Positions 31,159 to 40,650 of a stretch of 64,000 nt of DNA are shown one piece after another. The translations under genes and the position numbers were made by a program. The first letter of the stretch is position 1. Each line of letters opens with the position of its first letter. The notes under the pieces are model-generated. The model saw only the letters and a program-made list of their open reading frames with translations, did not search any database and had not been told where the DNA came from. The stretch is from Limiplasma sp031549415 (GTDB taxonomy: Bacteria > Bacillota > Clostridia > Christensenellales > Aristaeellaceae), in contig JAVBPU010000004.1 in the NCBI GenBank assembly GCA_031549415.1, positions 280,620-344,619 on the forward strand. The letters run 5' to 3'.

Positions 31159-32022
31159 ATGCACGAGCTGAAATACCATGAAAGCAAACAGCGAGGATCG
31201 CCGGATTTCCCTTTGGATTACCATTATATTGACGCGGAACATCCCCGCTATGAAATGCCCTACCATTGGCACGAGGAGATGGAGATTCTTCATATTTTAA
31301 GCGGTCATTTCCATCTGACCATCGGCGATACCCTCTACCCTCTAGCGCAAGACGACACGGTGTTCATCCCCTCTGGCACCCTGCACGGCGGCCCGCCCAG
31401 CGGCTGTGTGTACGAATGCGTGGTGTTTGACATGCGCCTGCTGCTCAAATGCGGCGAGCCTTGCAGAGCATATGTGGCGGATGTGATCAGCGGCCACACT
31501 TTGGTGAACCCTCTGTTTCCGGCGGATAGCCCCGTCACGCGCCATACCCTGCTGCCCATGTTCCAGGCCCTGCGGGAGGGGAGCGATGGCGCGGCGCTGG
31601 TGACGCTAGGTTGCCTATTTCTTTTCCTGGGCCAGGTATACCAGCAAGGAGCCTATACCCAACGCATCGTGCCCCCGGGCCTGGAAACCCGCAAAATGCT
31701 GCGGCTGAAAAAGGTGTTTGAAATCATTGAGACCCAGTACCGGGAGCCATTGAGCCTGGCCTCCCTCTCTCAGGCCGTGAACATGACCCCCAAGTATTTC
31801 TGCCGTTTCTTCAAGCAGGCCACCCACCGCACCCCCATGGATTACCTCTGCTTTTTTCGCATGGAAATGGCCTGCTACGAAATCGCCGCCACGGACAAAA
31901 ACGTAACAGAAGTGGCTATGGATACCGGTTTTACCGATCTCAACTACTTCATCCGCTGTTTTAAGAAGCAAAAGGGCATGACCCCGAAGCAATACATGAT
32001 GACACTGCGGCTAGAGAAATAA
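31159..32022 (+). CDS. AraC-family transcriptional regulator with cupin sensor domain, 287 aa
   Basis: The start is the ATG at 31159 (MHELKYHESK); an in-frame TTG at 31135 is possible but less likely. Residues 1-150 are a cupin-type ligand domain ('MPYHWHEEMEILHILSGHFHLTIGD', 'FIPSGTLHGG'). The C-terminal ~100 residues are two HTH motifs of the AraC type ('LSLASLSQAVNMTPKYFCRFFKQATHRTPMDY' and 'VTEVAMDTGFTDLNYFIRCFKKQKGMTPKQY'). It is likely to sense a sugar or sugar derivative. It is convergent with, and 4 nt from, the flavoprotein gene; its targets are unknown. Confidence 0.92.
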   Translation: MHELKYHESKQRGSPDFPLDYHYIDAEHPRYEMPYHWHEEMEILHILSGHFHLTIGDTLYPLAQDDTVFIPSGTLHGGPPSGCVYECVVFDMRLLLKCGEPCRAYVADVISGHTLVNPLFPADSPVTRHTLLPMFQALREGSDGAALVTLGCLFLFLGQVYQQGAYTQRIVPPGLETRKMLRLKKVFEIIETQYREPLSLASLSQAVNMTPKYFCRFFKQATHRTPMDYLCFFRMEMACYEIAATDKNVTEVAMDTGFTDLNYFIRCFKKQKGMTPKQYMMTLRLEK

Positions 32023-32026
32023 GCAG

Positions 32027-33988
32027 CTACTCCACGTTTCCATGCTCCCGGTACGCCCGCCACACATTTTCAAAAAAATCGTCATCCTCTGGCATTGGCC
32101 GCACCTTGCGCCAGCCAAAGGTGATCCCCTCCTTGTAGCGCAAGGCCTCCTGCACCAGGTCCCCCCTGCTGCCATCATCCAGCGTAAAAGTAAACAGGTC
32201 CGGTAGGCTGGCATAGGGCTTGTGCCCCTTGGGGTCGGTATACAGCGCGCTGCCCCGGCTTTTTCCGCCCTGGGCCAGGTAGTCCTCCATGGCGGAAAGA
32301 TACACCTCCTGGGCCATCAGCATATCCCGCAAGCGCAGGGCCTGGCCCAGCGCTTCCGGCTGCGCCCCCAGGCGCACTGCCTCCGCAAAACCAGCCAGCT
32401 TTTGCCGCACCCACGCCAGCATCTCCCCAATGCCTTCCGCGCTGCGAATGGCGCTGCCCACCCGGCTCATGCGGGTGGCGGCCTCCGCCCAAACCTCTTT
32501 CACAGTTCCCTCTCCGCCCCGGATGCTTTCCGTCAGCGCCAGCAGCTCCGCCACCTGGGAGCGTACAGCTTCGCAAAAGTCCTCCTGGGGCATGGGCTGG
32601 CCCGCACGCCTGGCGGCAATGTATTGCGCCGCCCGGGCGCTGCCCACCTGCCCGGCGTTTAAGGCGCTGCCGCCCGGACGATACACCCCATGGCTGGCGC
32701 TGACCTCGCCCGCCGCAAAGAACCCCTCCAGGTTCGTTTGCCACCAGCCATCCACGCCTAGGCCCCCATTGTTGTGCTGGGCGCACAGGGCAATTTCCAG
32801 GGGTTCCTTGCCAAGGTCCACGCCCTTGTCCAAATAAAAGGCCACGGCAGGCTGGTTCATGTGGCGAAGGCGCTGGATGGGCGTGCCAAAGCAGGCCCCT
32901 GCCTTTTCCAAATAGCCGCGGGCCTCCGGGGAAAGGGCCGAAAAATCAAGCTCCCGCTCCCCGGGATTCTGCCGGAAATCCAGGTACACCTTGCGGCCCT
33001 TCAGGCTTTCCCTGTACACCAGAATGTCAATGATGGAGGAGCCTTCCGCCACCTTGCGCACATCAAAGGGCCATTGGTAACCCTTCAGGAACACCTGGCT
33101 GAGCAGCTCCCCTTCGCTCTCAAAAAAATCGTACAAAAATTCCCGCTGGTCTCCTCCGTCCGGGTCCGTGGAAACAAAGCGCGGAAGCACCTGCATATAG
33201 GTGCCGGACACATTCCAGCGGGGGCGCACCGAAGCCAGGCCATACTGCCATTCGGTCAAATTCTTGCCCATCACGCCCGCCTCAAAGGCAAGGCCCGTGG
33301 CCCCAAAATGCCCGTTGGGATACACGCTGTCCGCATATATCCCTGCGGGCCCCCCCGTTGCGTATACAACGCTTTTGCAGTCAAACAGCACAAAGGCGGT
33401 TTCGGGGGCCTGTTCCTTCGCCAAATCCAGGCACAAAAGGCCATAGGTTCGTTTTCCGTCCCCCAGCACCCGCACCACCTGCATCTTGTCAAACACGCGG
33501 ATGCCCTTCTTTTCCACTGAGGCTTGCAGGCATTCCGTCATCTTTTTGGAGGTGTAGGGGCCTACGCTGGTGGCCCGGCGGCGGGGGTCATGGTCAGTCT
33601 TGTAGCCAATATACTCTCCGTAGCGGTTCCGGGGAAAGGGCACGCCCAGCTCCACCAGCCGAAGAAAGCTTTGGGCGGAAAGGGCCGCCTCACACAGCGC
33701 CAGGTCTCCGTCCACGCACTGCCCTGCAAACAGGGTGTCCGCCATCTCCCGCACGCTGTCCGGGTCTCCGCCGGACAGCGTAAGCTTGTAATAGGTCTGC
33801 TTGTCGCTGCCCGTATTGCGGGAGGTTCCGGCCAGCACATGCTCCGTCACCATGGCGATGTCCTCTTGCCCGTACTGGAACAGCCGGTCCGCCGCGTTAT
33901 ACCCCGCCGCCCCGGTGCCCACCACCACTGTATTGAACGAATACACAGGCAGGGTAAAAGCGCCCAGGGTCACTTTTCCTTCTTGCAT
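32027..33988 (-). CDS. FAD-dependent oxidoreductase of the fumarate reductase/SdhA flavoprotein group, 653 aa
   Basis: The ATG at 33988 follows AGGAGAC. The N-terminal FAD-binding motif is 'TVVVGTGAAGYNAADRL' near residue 20. Further SdhA/FrdA-like segments are 'VVYATGGPAGIY', 'LTEWQYGLASV' and 'GEVSASHGVYRPGGSALNAGQVGSARAAQYIA' near 430. It is shorter than, and diverged from, true succinate dehydrogenases. No signal peptide or Fe-S partner gene is present. It is last in a leftward run with SDR, alcohol dehydrogenase and OYE genes (gap 11 nt to the SDR). A role in oxidising or reducing a sugar acid or other organic acid is likely, but the substrate is unknown. Confidence 0.87.
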   Translation of the reverse strand: MQEGKVTLGAFTLPVYSFNTVVVGTGAAGYNAADRLFQYGQEDIAMVTEHVLAGTSRNTGSDKQTYYKLTLSGGDPDSVREMADTLFAGQCVDGDLALCEAALSAQSFLRLVELGVPFPRNRYGEYIGYKTDHDPRRRATSVGPYTSKKMTECLQASVEKKGIRVFDKMQVVRVLGDGKRTYGLLCLDLAKEQAPETAFVLFDCKSVVYATGGPAGIYADSVYPNGHFGATGLAFEAGVMGKNLTEWQYGLASVRPRWNVSGTYMQVLPRFVSTDPDGGDQREFLYDFFESEGELLSQVFLKGYQWPFDVRKVAEGSSIIDILVYRESLKGRKVYLDFRQNPGERELDFSALSPEARGYLEKAGACFGTPIQRLRHMNQPAVAFYLDKGVDLGKEPLEIALCAQHNNGGLGVDGWWQTNLEGFFAAGEVSASHGVYRPGGSALNAGQVGSARAAQYIAARRAGQPMPQEDFCEAVRSQVAELLALTESIRGGEGTVKEVWAEAATRMSRVGSAIRSAEGIGEMLAWVRQKLAGFAEAVRLGAQPEALGQALRLRDMLMAQEVYLSAMEDYLAQGGKSRGSALYTDPKGHKPYASLPDLFTFTLDDGSRGDLVQEALRYKEGITFGWRKVRPMPEDDDFFENVWRAYREHGNVE

Positions 33989-33999
33989 GGCGCGTCTCC

Positions 34000-34767
34000 T
34001 TACAGCCGCTTGATGTGGAAGCCTCCGTCCACGTCGATGTAGTTTCCCGTGGTATACAAAAACTGATCGCTCACCAGCGCGGAAACCGCGCCCGCCACGT
34101 CCTCGGGGGTGCCCCAGCGGGCAATGGGAAAAAGGCCCGCCGCAATCAAGGCGTCATACTTTTCCTTCACGCTGCTGGTCATGTCCGTGGAAATCACGCC
34201 GGGGCGAACCTCGTTTACCAAAATGCCGTCTGCCGCCAGGCGGTCGGCAAAAAGCTTGGTCAGCATGGACACCCCCGCCTTGGACACGCAGTATTCTCCC
34301 CGGCTGATGGAGGAAACCTCGGCGGAGCAAGAGCCCACGTTGATGATCACCCCACGTTTTTTCCCCACCCTCTCCTGGGTCAGCATTTGCTTGGCCACCC
34401 GCTGGGTTAAAAACATATTGCCCTTGGTGTTGATTCCCAGCACCCGGTCCCAGCTCTCCTCAGTCATCTCCAAAAGATCGTTTCGCACCCGGGGCCCCAC
34501 CCCCGCGTTGTTCACCAGCACGTGAATCGCGCCAAAGGTTTTCACCGTTTCCGCCACCAGCCGTTCCCGGTCGGCCCCGTCCCCGATGTTCCCCTTCACG
34601 TATAAGACCTCCACGCCCAGGGCCCGCAGCCCGTCCATGCTGCTTTGGTGGATTTCCGGGTCCTGGGTTGCCAAAATAGCCAGCTGATAGCCGTCCTCCG
34701 CCAGCTTTTTGGCAATGGCCAAGCCGATGCCGCGGCTTCCGCCGGTGACAATTGCAGTCTTTTTCAC
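34000..34767 (-). CDS. short-chain dehydrogenase/reductase, 255 aa
   Basis: GTG start at 34767. Classical SDR with the NAD(P) motif 'TGGSRGIGLA' (residues 8-17), 'NNAGVG', the catalytic Ser in 'INVGSCSA', YxxxK in 'YCVSKAG', and 'VRPGVISTDM'. Length is normal. It lies between the alcohol dehydrogenase and flavoprotein genes and likely oxidises a hydroxyl of a sugar acid or polyol in the same pathway. Specificity is not readable. Confidence 0.93.
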   Translation of the reverse strand: MKKTAIVTGGSRGIGLAIAKKLAEDGYQLAILATQDPEIHQSSMDGLRALGVEVLYVKGNIGDGADRERLVAETVKTFGAIHVLVNNAGVGPRVRNDLLEMTEESWDRVLGINTKGNMFLTQRVAKQMLTQERVGKKRGVIINVGSCSAEVSSISRGEYCVSKAGVSMLTKLFADRLAADGILVNEVRPGVISTDMTSSVKEKYDALIAAGLFPIARWGTPEDVAGAVSALVSDQFLYTTGNYIDVDGGFHIKRL

Positions 34768-34783
34768 CCCAAAATCCCCCTTG

Positions 34784-35818
34784 TTATGGTTTCAGTATGA
34801 TTTTTACACTGTTTTGGGTACGGTCCAGGGCGGTTTCCAGCGCCTGCTGCAAACCGGCCAGGGGAAACGTGTGGGTTACCAGCGCCTCCAAATCCATTTC
34901 CCGGGCCATGGTCAGGGCAATGGGAAAATCCCAGCAATAGCCCTGAGCGCCCTGGATCCGGATTTCCTTGTTCACAATGCGCATCACAGGGATGGTGATC
35001 TCCGTCTGCTCAAAAATGCCCACAATGGTGGCCAGCCCTTGTTTGCGCAGCAGCTCCATGGCCTGCACAAAGGTCTCCTGCCTCCCCACGCATTCCAGCG
35101 CCTTGTCCACACCCAGGCCACCAGTGGCTTTCCCCACGATCTCCTCCAGGCTGTCCCCCGCGCCGGGGTTCACCGTGCGGGTGGCCCCCAGGGTCATTGC
35201 CATGCGCAAACGAAAATCGGAATAGTCGGTCACGATGACCTCTGTGGCCCCCATGCGCCTGCACAGGGCCGCCACCATCAGGCCAATGGCCCCCGCCCCC
35301 AGCACCAGCACCTTATCCCCCAGGCTCACTTCCGCCCGCCGCACCGCATGCACCGCCACGGCCAAAGGCTCCATCAGGGCCCCCGCCTCGTAGCTCAGCG
35401 CCTCCGGCAACGGAAACACGCAGGATGCCTTTACCGTGACATAATCCGCCATGGCCCCATCGCCCTGGCGGTACACAAACAAAAGCTGGTCACAGGAGCC
35501 GTAAGCGCCCCGGCGGCAGGCCTCGCAAACGCCGCAGGACACGCAGGGTTCCACGGTGACCCGGTCCCCTACCTTCACCCCCGTCACGGCTTCCCCCACC
35601 GCCTCCACATCCCCGGAGAATTCGTGGCCAATGGTGGCCGGCAGCGGCACGCTGGGGTGCTTTCCCTTAAAAATGTGCAAGTCGCTCCCGCACAGGGCAC
35701 TGGCCCGCACCCGGATCAAAACCTCATCCGCCTGGGGGTTTCCTACCGGGCGCGTGACAAAGTCCGTCACCCCTTCCGCCACCACCCGGCCCACCCGGCT
35801 TACCCTGGCATCGCTCAT
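34784..35818 (-). CDS. zinc-dependent alcohol dehydrogenase (sorbitol/threonine dehydrogenase type), 344 aa
   Basis: The start is the ATG at 35818 (MSDARVSR), overlapping the stop of the OYE gene by ATGA. Motifs: catalytic zinc 'CGSDLHIFKG' and 'GHEFSG'; structural zinc Cys set in 'CVSCGVCEACRRGAYGSC'; NAD site 'VLVLGAGAIGLM'. It belongs to the medium-chain polyol dehydrogenase group (galactitol-1-phosphate or L-idonate dehydrogenase-like). Operon neighbours suggest sugar-acid or polyol oxidation. Confidence 0.93.
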   Translation of the reverse strand: MSDARVSRVGRVVAEGVTDFVTRPVGNPQADEVLIRVRASALCGSDLHIFKGKHPSVPLPATIGHEFSGDVEAVGEAVTGVKVGDRVTVEPCVSCGVCEACRRGAYGSCDQLLFVYRQGDGAMADYVTVKASCVFPLPEALSYEAGALMEPLAVAVHAVRRAEVSLGDKVLVLGAGAIGLMVAALCRRMGATEVIVTDYSDFRLRMAMTLGATRTVNPGAGDSLEEIVGKATGGLGVDKALECVGRQETFVQAMELLRKQGLATIVGIFEQTEITIPVMRIVNKEIRIQGAQGYCWDFPIALTMAREMDLEALVTHTFPLAGLQQALETALDRTQNSVKIILKP

Positions 35819-37185
35819 TTGGCTTCCCTCGCTTCCGCTTCCTCCCGGTATTGCTTGTACAGCGGGGCATAGAACTTGGCGTCCTTGATCACGCAGCCGG
35901 TACGGCCATGATCCCGCATGATCTGGGTGCACTTGGAGCAGGAAATGCAGCACTTACCCGAGTCCAGCTGGCCCTTTGTGAGAACGTCCTGGGGCGCTGT
36001 TGGGTAGGCAAAGCTGGACCGTCCCAGCCCCACAAAGCCGCAGTCTCCCGCCGCCAGGTTGGCCGCCCCCGCGTTGGGGAAAAACTGCCGCAGCCAGGAA
36101 TACCCGTTGCCCACCACAGGCACCGCGCCCGCCACCTTTTGCACCTGGCGGGTAAAGTGAAACAGCCGCGCCACACTTTCCAGGGGATGCTCGTCCGGCA
36201 CGGGCACGCCGGTGCTGGACGTATCAAAGGGCCGCGTCACCTGCGGGTAAATATAATAGGGGTTGCCCGCGGAATTGCTCAGCAGGCCCACTCCTTTTTC
36301 CACCAGCATCCGCACCAGGGCAAAGGGCTCCTCTGGATCAAATGTCCACAGGTCCTCCCTGTCCTCTCCAAAGCCATAGGGATAGGGATGGGCGTCAAAC
36401 ACATTGAAGCGGCTGGCGATGATGAACCCGTTCCCCACCTCCCGGCGCACTGCATCCATGGTGTCCCGCAAAAAACGGGTGCGGTTTTCAAAGCTTCCGC
36501 CGTACTTCCCCGGACGGGTATGGCTGGCCAACAGCTCGCTGAGCAGATACCGATGGCAGCTTTTCAAATCCACCCCGTCAAAGCCCGCCTCCTGGGCCAG
36601 CTTGGCTGATGTTGCGTAATGCCCCACCAAATCGTCCAAGTAGGCGTCCGTGACCACGGGCGCACCTTCGGAAAGGCCCACCCGGGGGTCCAGAATGGGA
36701 TCATGCTGGGGTACGATGGGGGCAAATTTGTGCCCATGGGGCCGGGAATACCGCCCGGAATGGGTCAGCTGCAGGATATTCACGGGACGGTGGGCCTGGC
36801 CGTTGCGGGCCGCTGCCTCCTGGTTGGCCTTTTTCACAAGGGCCGCGAACTGGCCCACGTTGTCCCGGGTCATCATCATTTGCAGGTCGTTGGCCCGGCC
36901 TTCCTCTACCACGGCGCAGGCTTCCCACCAAAGCAGCCCCGCGCCGCCGCCCGCAAAGCGCAGATAGCGCCGCTCCACCAGCTCGGTGGGCGAACCGTCC
37001 GGCGCGGAATCGCAGCCCTCCATGGGCAGCACCGCCATGGCGTTGGGGGCCGTCAAATGCCCCACTCGGGTGGGCCTTGCAAGGGGCGAAAGATCCTCTG
37101 TCAGGGAAATATCCAAGCCCAGCGCGGCAATCTTCTCCCGCAGCTCCTGCAAGGAGCCAAAGCTAAATTTTTCGTGAGTGGCCAT
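35815..37185 (-). CDS. Old Yellow Enzyme-family NADH:flavin oxidoreductase with Fe-S cysteines, 456 aa
   Basis: The ATG at 37185 follows ATCGGAGGAATACG. FMN-barrel signatures are 'ILQLTHSGRYSRP', 'GFDGVDLKSCHRYLLSELLASHTRPG' and 'YGGSFENRTRFL'. The Cys cluster is near the end (CCISCSKC followed by a Cys 12 residues later), which in the 2,4-dienoyl-CoA reductase group binds 4Fe-4S. Here the C-terminal FAD/NAD domains of that group are absent, so it is a barrel-only form. It probably reduces an activated C=C bond, with electrons possibly shared with the neighbouring flavoprotein. It is the first gene of the OYE-ADH-SDR-flavoprotein run. Confidence 0.9.
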   Translation of the reverse strand: MATHEKFSFGSLQELREKIAALGLDISLTEDLSPLARPTRVGHLTAPNAMAVLPMEGCDSAPDGSPTELVERRYLRFAGGGAGLLWWEACAVVEEGRANDLQMMMTRDNVGQFAALVKKANQEAAARNGQAHRPVNILQLTHSGRYSRPHGHKFAPIVPQHDPILDPRVGLSEGAPVVTDAYLDDLVGHYATSAKLAQEAGFDGVDLKSCHRYLLSELLASHTRPGKYGGSFENRTRFLRDTMDAVRREVGNGFIIASRFNVFDAHPYPYGFGEDREDLWTFDPEEPFALVRMLVEKGVGLLSNSAGNPYYIYPQVTRPFDTSSTGVPVPDEHPLESVARLFHFTRQVQKVAGAVPVVGNGYSWLRQFFPNAGAANLAAGDCGFVGLGRSSFAYPTAPQDVLTKGQLDSGKCCISCSKCTQIMRDHGRTGCVIKDAKFYAPLYKQYREEAEAREAK

Positions 37186-37199
37186 TCGTATTCCTCCGA

Positions 37200-38204
37200 T
37201 TATCTTGTGGATTTGCGAATAATTAACTCTGTTTTCAAAATATCCACCTGGGGCGGGGCCAGCTTTCCGGTCTTTTCCTTGTGTTGGATCTGCCGGATCA
37301 GCTTGCTGGCGGCCAGCGCCCCGATTTCATACAAGGGCTGCGACACCGTGGACAAAGGCGGCTCAATCTGCGCGCTGGCCTCCACGTTGTCAATGCCCAT
37401 CACGGATACATCCCCGGGGATGGAAAGCTTGGCGTCATGCAGCGCCCGCATGATCACAAAAGCCTTGGGGTCGCTGCTGGCCAGCACCGCGTCAGGCCGC
37501 AACCCTCGCCTCAGCATGCTTTGGATCAAGTGATAGAAGCTTCCCGTTCCCGTGGTTTCGCGAAGCACCAGCTCGTCGTCATAGGGAATGCCCGCGCTTT
37601 CCAGGGCCCGCCGGTACCCCTTGTAGCGGTCCATATACAGCGGAATCTCCTGCCGCCCCAAGGCAAAGGCAATCTTTTTATGCCCCACCCGCAGCAGGTA
37701 TTGGGTGGCGTCAAAGGCGGCCGTTTCGTTGTCAATGCCCACAGCGTCGATGGTGTCATCGTAGATGCGGCAAGTCAGCACCACCGGGAACCCCTCCCGC
37801 TGCAACTTGCGGATATGCTCCGATCCAGGCAGCATGGAGGCCACGATGAACCCATCCACAAAACGGGTACACAGCCTTGTGATGTAGCGTTTCTCTTCCT
37901 CCACGTCCTCATCGGTATTGCAGAGGATGACGGTATACCCGGCCTTTCGGGCCGTGTCCTCCACCCCGCGGGTAATGGCGGGAAAAATCTGGTTTTGGAT
38001 GCTGGGGACCATCAGAGCAATGGTGTTGCTGCGCCCCAGCTTGAGGCTCTTGGCCAGCTCATTGGGCTTGTAGTCCAGCAAGCGCACGGCGTCCATCACC
38101 CGCTCCCGGGTGTTCTCATTCACCACCGGCTTGTTGCCCAGCACCCGGGATACGGTGCTGGCGGAAACCCCCGCATACTGCGCCACGTCTTTCAAACTGA
38201 CCAA
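37200..38204 (-). CDS. LacI-family transcriptional regulator, 334 aa
   Basis: The start I prefer is the TTG at 38204, giving M-VSLKDVAQYAGVS, 9 nt after GGAAAGGGG. A GTG nine codons earlier is in frame but has no ribosome site. The N-terminal HTH and hinge ('VSLKDVAQYAGVSASTVSRVLGNKP') are textbook LacI; the remainder is a periplasmic-binding-type ligand domain ('NTIALMVPSIQNQIFPAI', 'VMGIDNVEASAQIEPPLSTV'). It sits between the dehydratase and OYE genes and probably controls this catabolic region, perhaps through the TGCAA..CG..TTGCA sites near livK and the aldolase-like gene. Confidence 0.93.
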   Translation of the reverse strand: MVSLKDVAQYAGVSASTVSRVLGNKPVVNENTRERVMDAVRLLDYKPNELAKSLKLGRSNTIALMVPSIQNQIFPAITRGVEDTARKAGYTVILCNTDEDVEEEKRYITRLCTRFVDGFIVASMLPGSEHIRKLQREGFPVVLTCRIYDDTIDAVGIDNETAAFDATQYLLRVGHKKIAFALGRQEIPLYMDRYKGYRRALESAGIPYDDELVLRETTGTGSFYHLIQSMLRRGLRPDAVLASSDPKAFVIMRALHDAKLSIPGDVSVMGIDNVEASAQIEPPLSTVSQPLYEIGALAASKLIRQIQHKEKTGKLAPPQVDILKTELIIRKSTR

Positions 38205-38252
38205 CGGCCCACGCCCCTTTCCAAAGCCCACACTTGAGCCTGTTGCTTCCGT

Positions 38253-39908
38253 TTAGTCCCAGTACACCGTGGCGCCCCGGTGGGCACTGGTGGTGTTTTT
38301 TCTGTACAGCGCCAGCCAGCCGGAGGCAGGCTTTTTCACCGGCTTCCAGTCCGCGCGGCGGCGGCTGAACTCCGCCTCGCTCACCTCCACGGTCAGGCTG
38401 CGGGCCTCGATATCAATCAAAATCCGGTCTCCGTTTTGGATGAGCGCAATGTTGCCGCCCTCGTAGGCCTCCGGGCTGACGTGGCCAATGGCCAAGCCCC
38501 CTGTGGCCCCAGAGAACCGCCCATCGCTCACCAGCGCGATCTTTGTGCCCAGGCCCTTGCCCAGCACCGCCGCCATAAAGGTTTCCATATGGGGCATGCC
38601 CGGCGAGCCCTTGGGCCCCTCATAGCGGATCACCACCACATCCCCAGCCACAATCTCATCCTTCAAAATGGCGTGCCAGGCGTCGTCCTGGGAATCGTAC
38701 ACCTTGGCGGGGCCGGAAAAGACCCAGGCGTCCTTTTCCACGGCGCTGAATTTCACAATGGCGCTGTCCGCCGCGATGTTTCCATGGAGCACCGCCAGCC
38801 CTCCCTGGGGATGTATGGGCCTCTCCACCGGGCGGATCACTTCGGAATCCAGGGTTTCGGCCTTCTCCGCCATTTTGGCTATACTGCCAAACATCCCTTC
38901 CGCCTCTGTGGCCAGCTTTCCGCCCTTCGCCAATTCCTTTACCACCGCGCCCAGCCCGCCCGCCTCCCCAAAATCCACCATGGTGTAGGTGGGGTGGTTG
39001 GGATAAATGGTGCTAATCACCGGCACGTCCCGGCTGATTTCATCAAAGGTCTCCGGGGTGATGTCAAACCCGCCCTGCCGCGCAATGGCGGGGATGTGCA
39101 GCAGGCTGTTGGTGGAGCCGCCCGTGGCCATCATGTAGCGCACCACATTTTCAAAGCTTGCCTGGGTCAAAAAATCCAAGGGCCGCTTTTGCTCCCGCAC
39201 GGCCTGCACAATTTTACGGCCTGCTTCCCTGGCCAGCGCGTGCCAGGCGGGGGTTTGGCTGCGCACGCTGGCGTTGCCATGGGGGGAGAACCCCAGCACC
39301 TCCGCCGTGGCGCACATGGTATTGGCCGTGCCCATAAAGGGGCAGGCTCCGGGGGTGGGGCAAGCGTTTCTGACCACCGCCTTGTATTCCTCCCGGGGAA
39401 TATCCCCCGCGATATAAGCGGCATAGGCTTGCTTGGTGTGGGTCAGGGTGAGCATGCGGCCCTGTAGCTCGCCGGGGGCCATATACCCGCCGGTAAACAT
39501 CACCGTGGGGATGTTCACCCGAAGGGCACCCATGAGCATGCCCGGCACCACCTTATCACAGGTGGCCATGACCACCATGCCCTCCAGCATGTTCAGCTCC
39601 GCCACGGTCTCCACCTCGCTGGAGACCAGGTCCCGGGCGGGCAGGGTATACCGGTCCCCGGGGGTATTGGAGCAAATGCCGTCGCAGATCCCCGTGATGG
39701 GAAGCTCCAGCGCCAGCGCCCCCGCCGCGTAAATTTCCTGCTTCATTTCCTCCACCACATCCCGAAAGGGATAGTGGCCCGGGTTCATTTCATTCCAAGA
39801 ATTGACCAGGCCGATCACAGGCCGCTTCGCGTCCTCTTCGCTGACACCCATGGCGTACAAAAGCGCGTTGCGGTGATCCAGCGACTCCTCATTCCACTCT
39901 CGAATCAT
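38253..39908 (-). CDS. IlvD/Edd-family dehydratase (probably sugar-acid dehydratase), 551 aa
   Basis: The ATG at 39908 follows AGGAGAAG. Fe-S and active-site features of the family: 'VVMATCDKVVPGM', 'NACPTPGACPFMGTANTM', and the catalytic Ser in 'SDGRFSGATGGLAIGHVSPEA' near residue 470. Length matches both dihydroxy-acid dehydratase and sugar-acid dehydratases. The setting, with a LacI regulator, dehydrogenases, aldolase-like gene and transporters instead of ilv biosynthesis genes, favours dehydration of an aldonic acid (arabinonate or xylonate type). It lies 43 nt after livF. Confidence 0.9.
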   Translation of the reverse strand: MIREWNEESLDHRNALLYAMGVSEEDAKRPVIGLVNSWNEMNPGHYPFRDVVEEMKQEIYAAGALALELPITGICDGICSNTPGDRYTLPARDLVSSEVETVAELNMLEGMVVMATCDKVVPGMLMGALRVNIPTVMFTGGYMAPGELQGRMLTLTHTKQAYAAYIAGDIPREEYKAVVRNACPTPGACPFMGTANTMCATAEVLGFSPHGNASVRSQTPAWHALAREAGRKIVQAVREQKRPLDFLTQASFENVVRYMMATGGSTNSLLHIPAIARQGGFDITPETFDEISRDVPVISTIYPNHPTYTMVDFGEAGGLGAVVKELAKGGKLATEAEGMFGSIAKMAEKAETLDSEVIRPVERPIHPQGGLAVLHGNIAADSAIVKFSAVEKDAWVFSGPAKVYDSQDDAWHAILKDEIVAGDVVVIRYEGPKGSPGMPHMETFMAAVLGKGLGTKIALVSDGRFSGATGGLAIGHVSPEAYEGGNIALIQNGDRILIDIEARSLTVEVSEAEFSRRRADWKPVKKPASGWLALYRKNTTSAHRGATVYWD

Positions 39909-39951
39909 AGGCTTCTCCTTTTCTCTTCCTTGTGCCGCGCGTGGCCAGCGC

Positions 39952-40650
39952 TTACGCCCCCAGGTACGCCTTCTTCACCACATCGGAGGCCAGCAGGTCC
40001 TTTCCGGTACCACAAACGGTCACCACGCCGTTTTCCAGCACGCAGGCTTTGTCGCAGACCGAAAGCGCCTTGCGGGCATTTTGTTCTACCAAAAAAATGG
40101 TGATGCCGGAATCGCGGATTTCCTGAATCAGCTCAAAAATGCGGTTCACAATCAGGGGCGCCAGGCCCAGGCTGGGCTCGTCCAGCAGCATGATCTTGGG
40201 CCGGGACATCAGGCCCCGGGCAATGGCCAGCATCTGCTGCTCGCCGCCGGACAGGGTGCCGGCAAACTGATCCTTCCGCTCCCGCAAAATAGGAAAGCGC
40301 TGGTACTGCTCCTCCAGATCCTTTTCCGCGTCCTTGAACAGGTACCCACCCACCAGCAGGTTATCGCGAATGGTAAGGCCGGAGAAGGTTTTGCGGCCCT
40401 CCGGCACATGGACGATGCCCTTGCCCACAATTTGGTGGGGCTTCCCTGGCAGCCTTTCGCCCAGAAATTCCACATGCCCGCTCTGGGGCTTCACCAGCCC
40501 GGAGATGGTCCGAAGCAGAGAGGTTTTTCCCGCGCCATTGGAGCCGATGATGCTGTAGATCTCGCCCTCATTGGCTTCAATGGAGACCTGCTTTAGCGCC
40601 ACCACATGGCCGTAGCTCACGCTGAGATCCTTCACTTCGAGCATTGCCAT
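39952..40650 (-). CDS. livF: branched-chain amino-acid-type ABC transporter ATPase LivF, 232 aa
   Basis: The ATG at 40650 follows AGGAGGAACACTG and overlaps the livG stop (TGATG). Walker A 'GSNGAGKTSLLRT', signature 'LSGGEQQMLAIARGL', Walker B 'IMLLDEPSLGL'. Length and the short C-terminus are typical of LivF. It energises import with LivG across the LivHM channel. In this context the substrate may be an organic or aromatic acid instead of an amino acid. Confidence 0.95.
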   Translation of the reverse strand: MAMLEVKDLSVSYGHVVALKQVSIEANEGEIYSIIGSNGAGKTSLLRTISGLVKPQSGHVEFLGERLPGKPHQIVGKGIVHVPEGRKTFSGLTIRDNLLVGGYLFKDAEKDLEEQYQRFPILRERKDQFAGTLSGGEQQMLAIARGLMSRPKIMLLDEPSLGLAPLIVNRIFELIQEIRDSGITIFLVEQNARKALSVCDKACVLENGVVTVCGTGKDLLASDVVKKAYLGA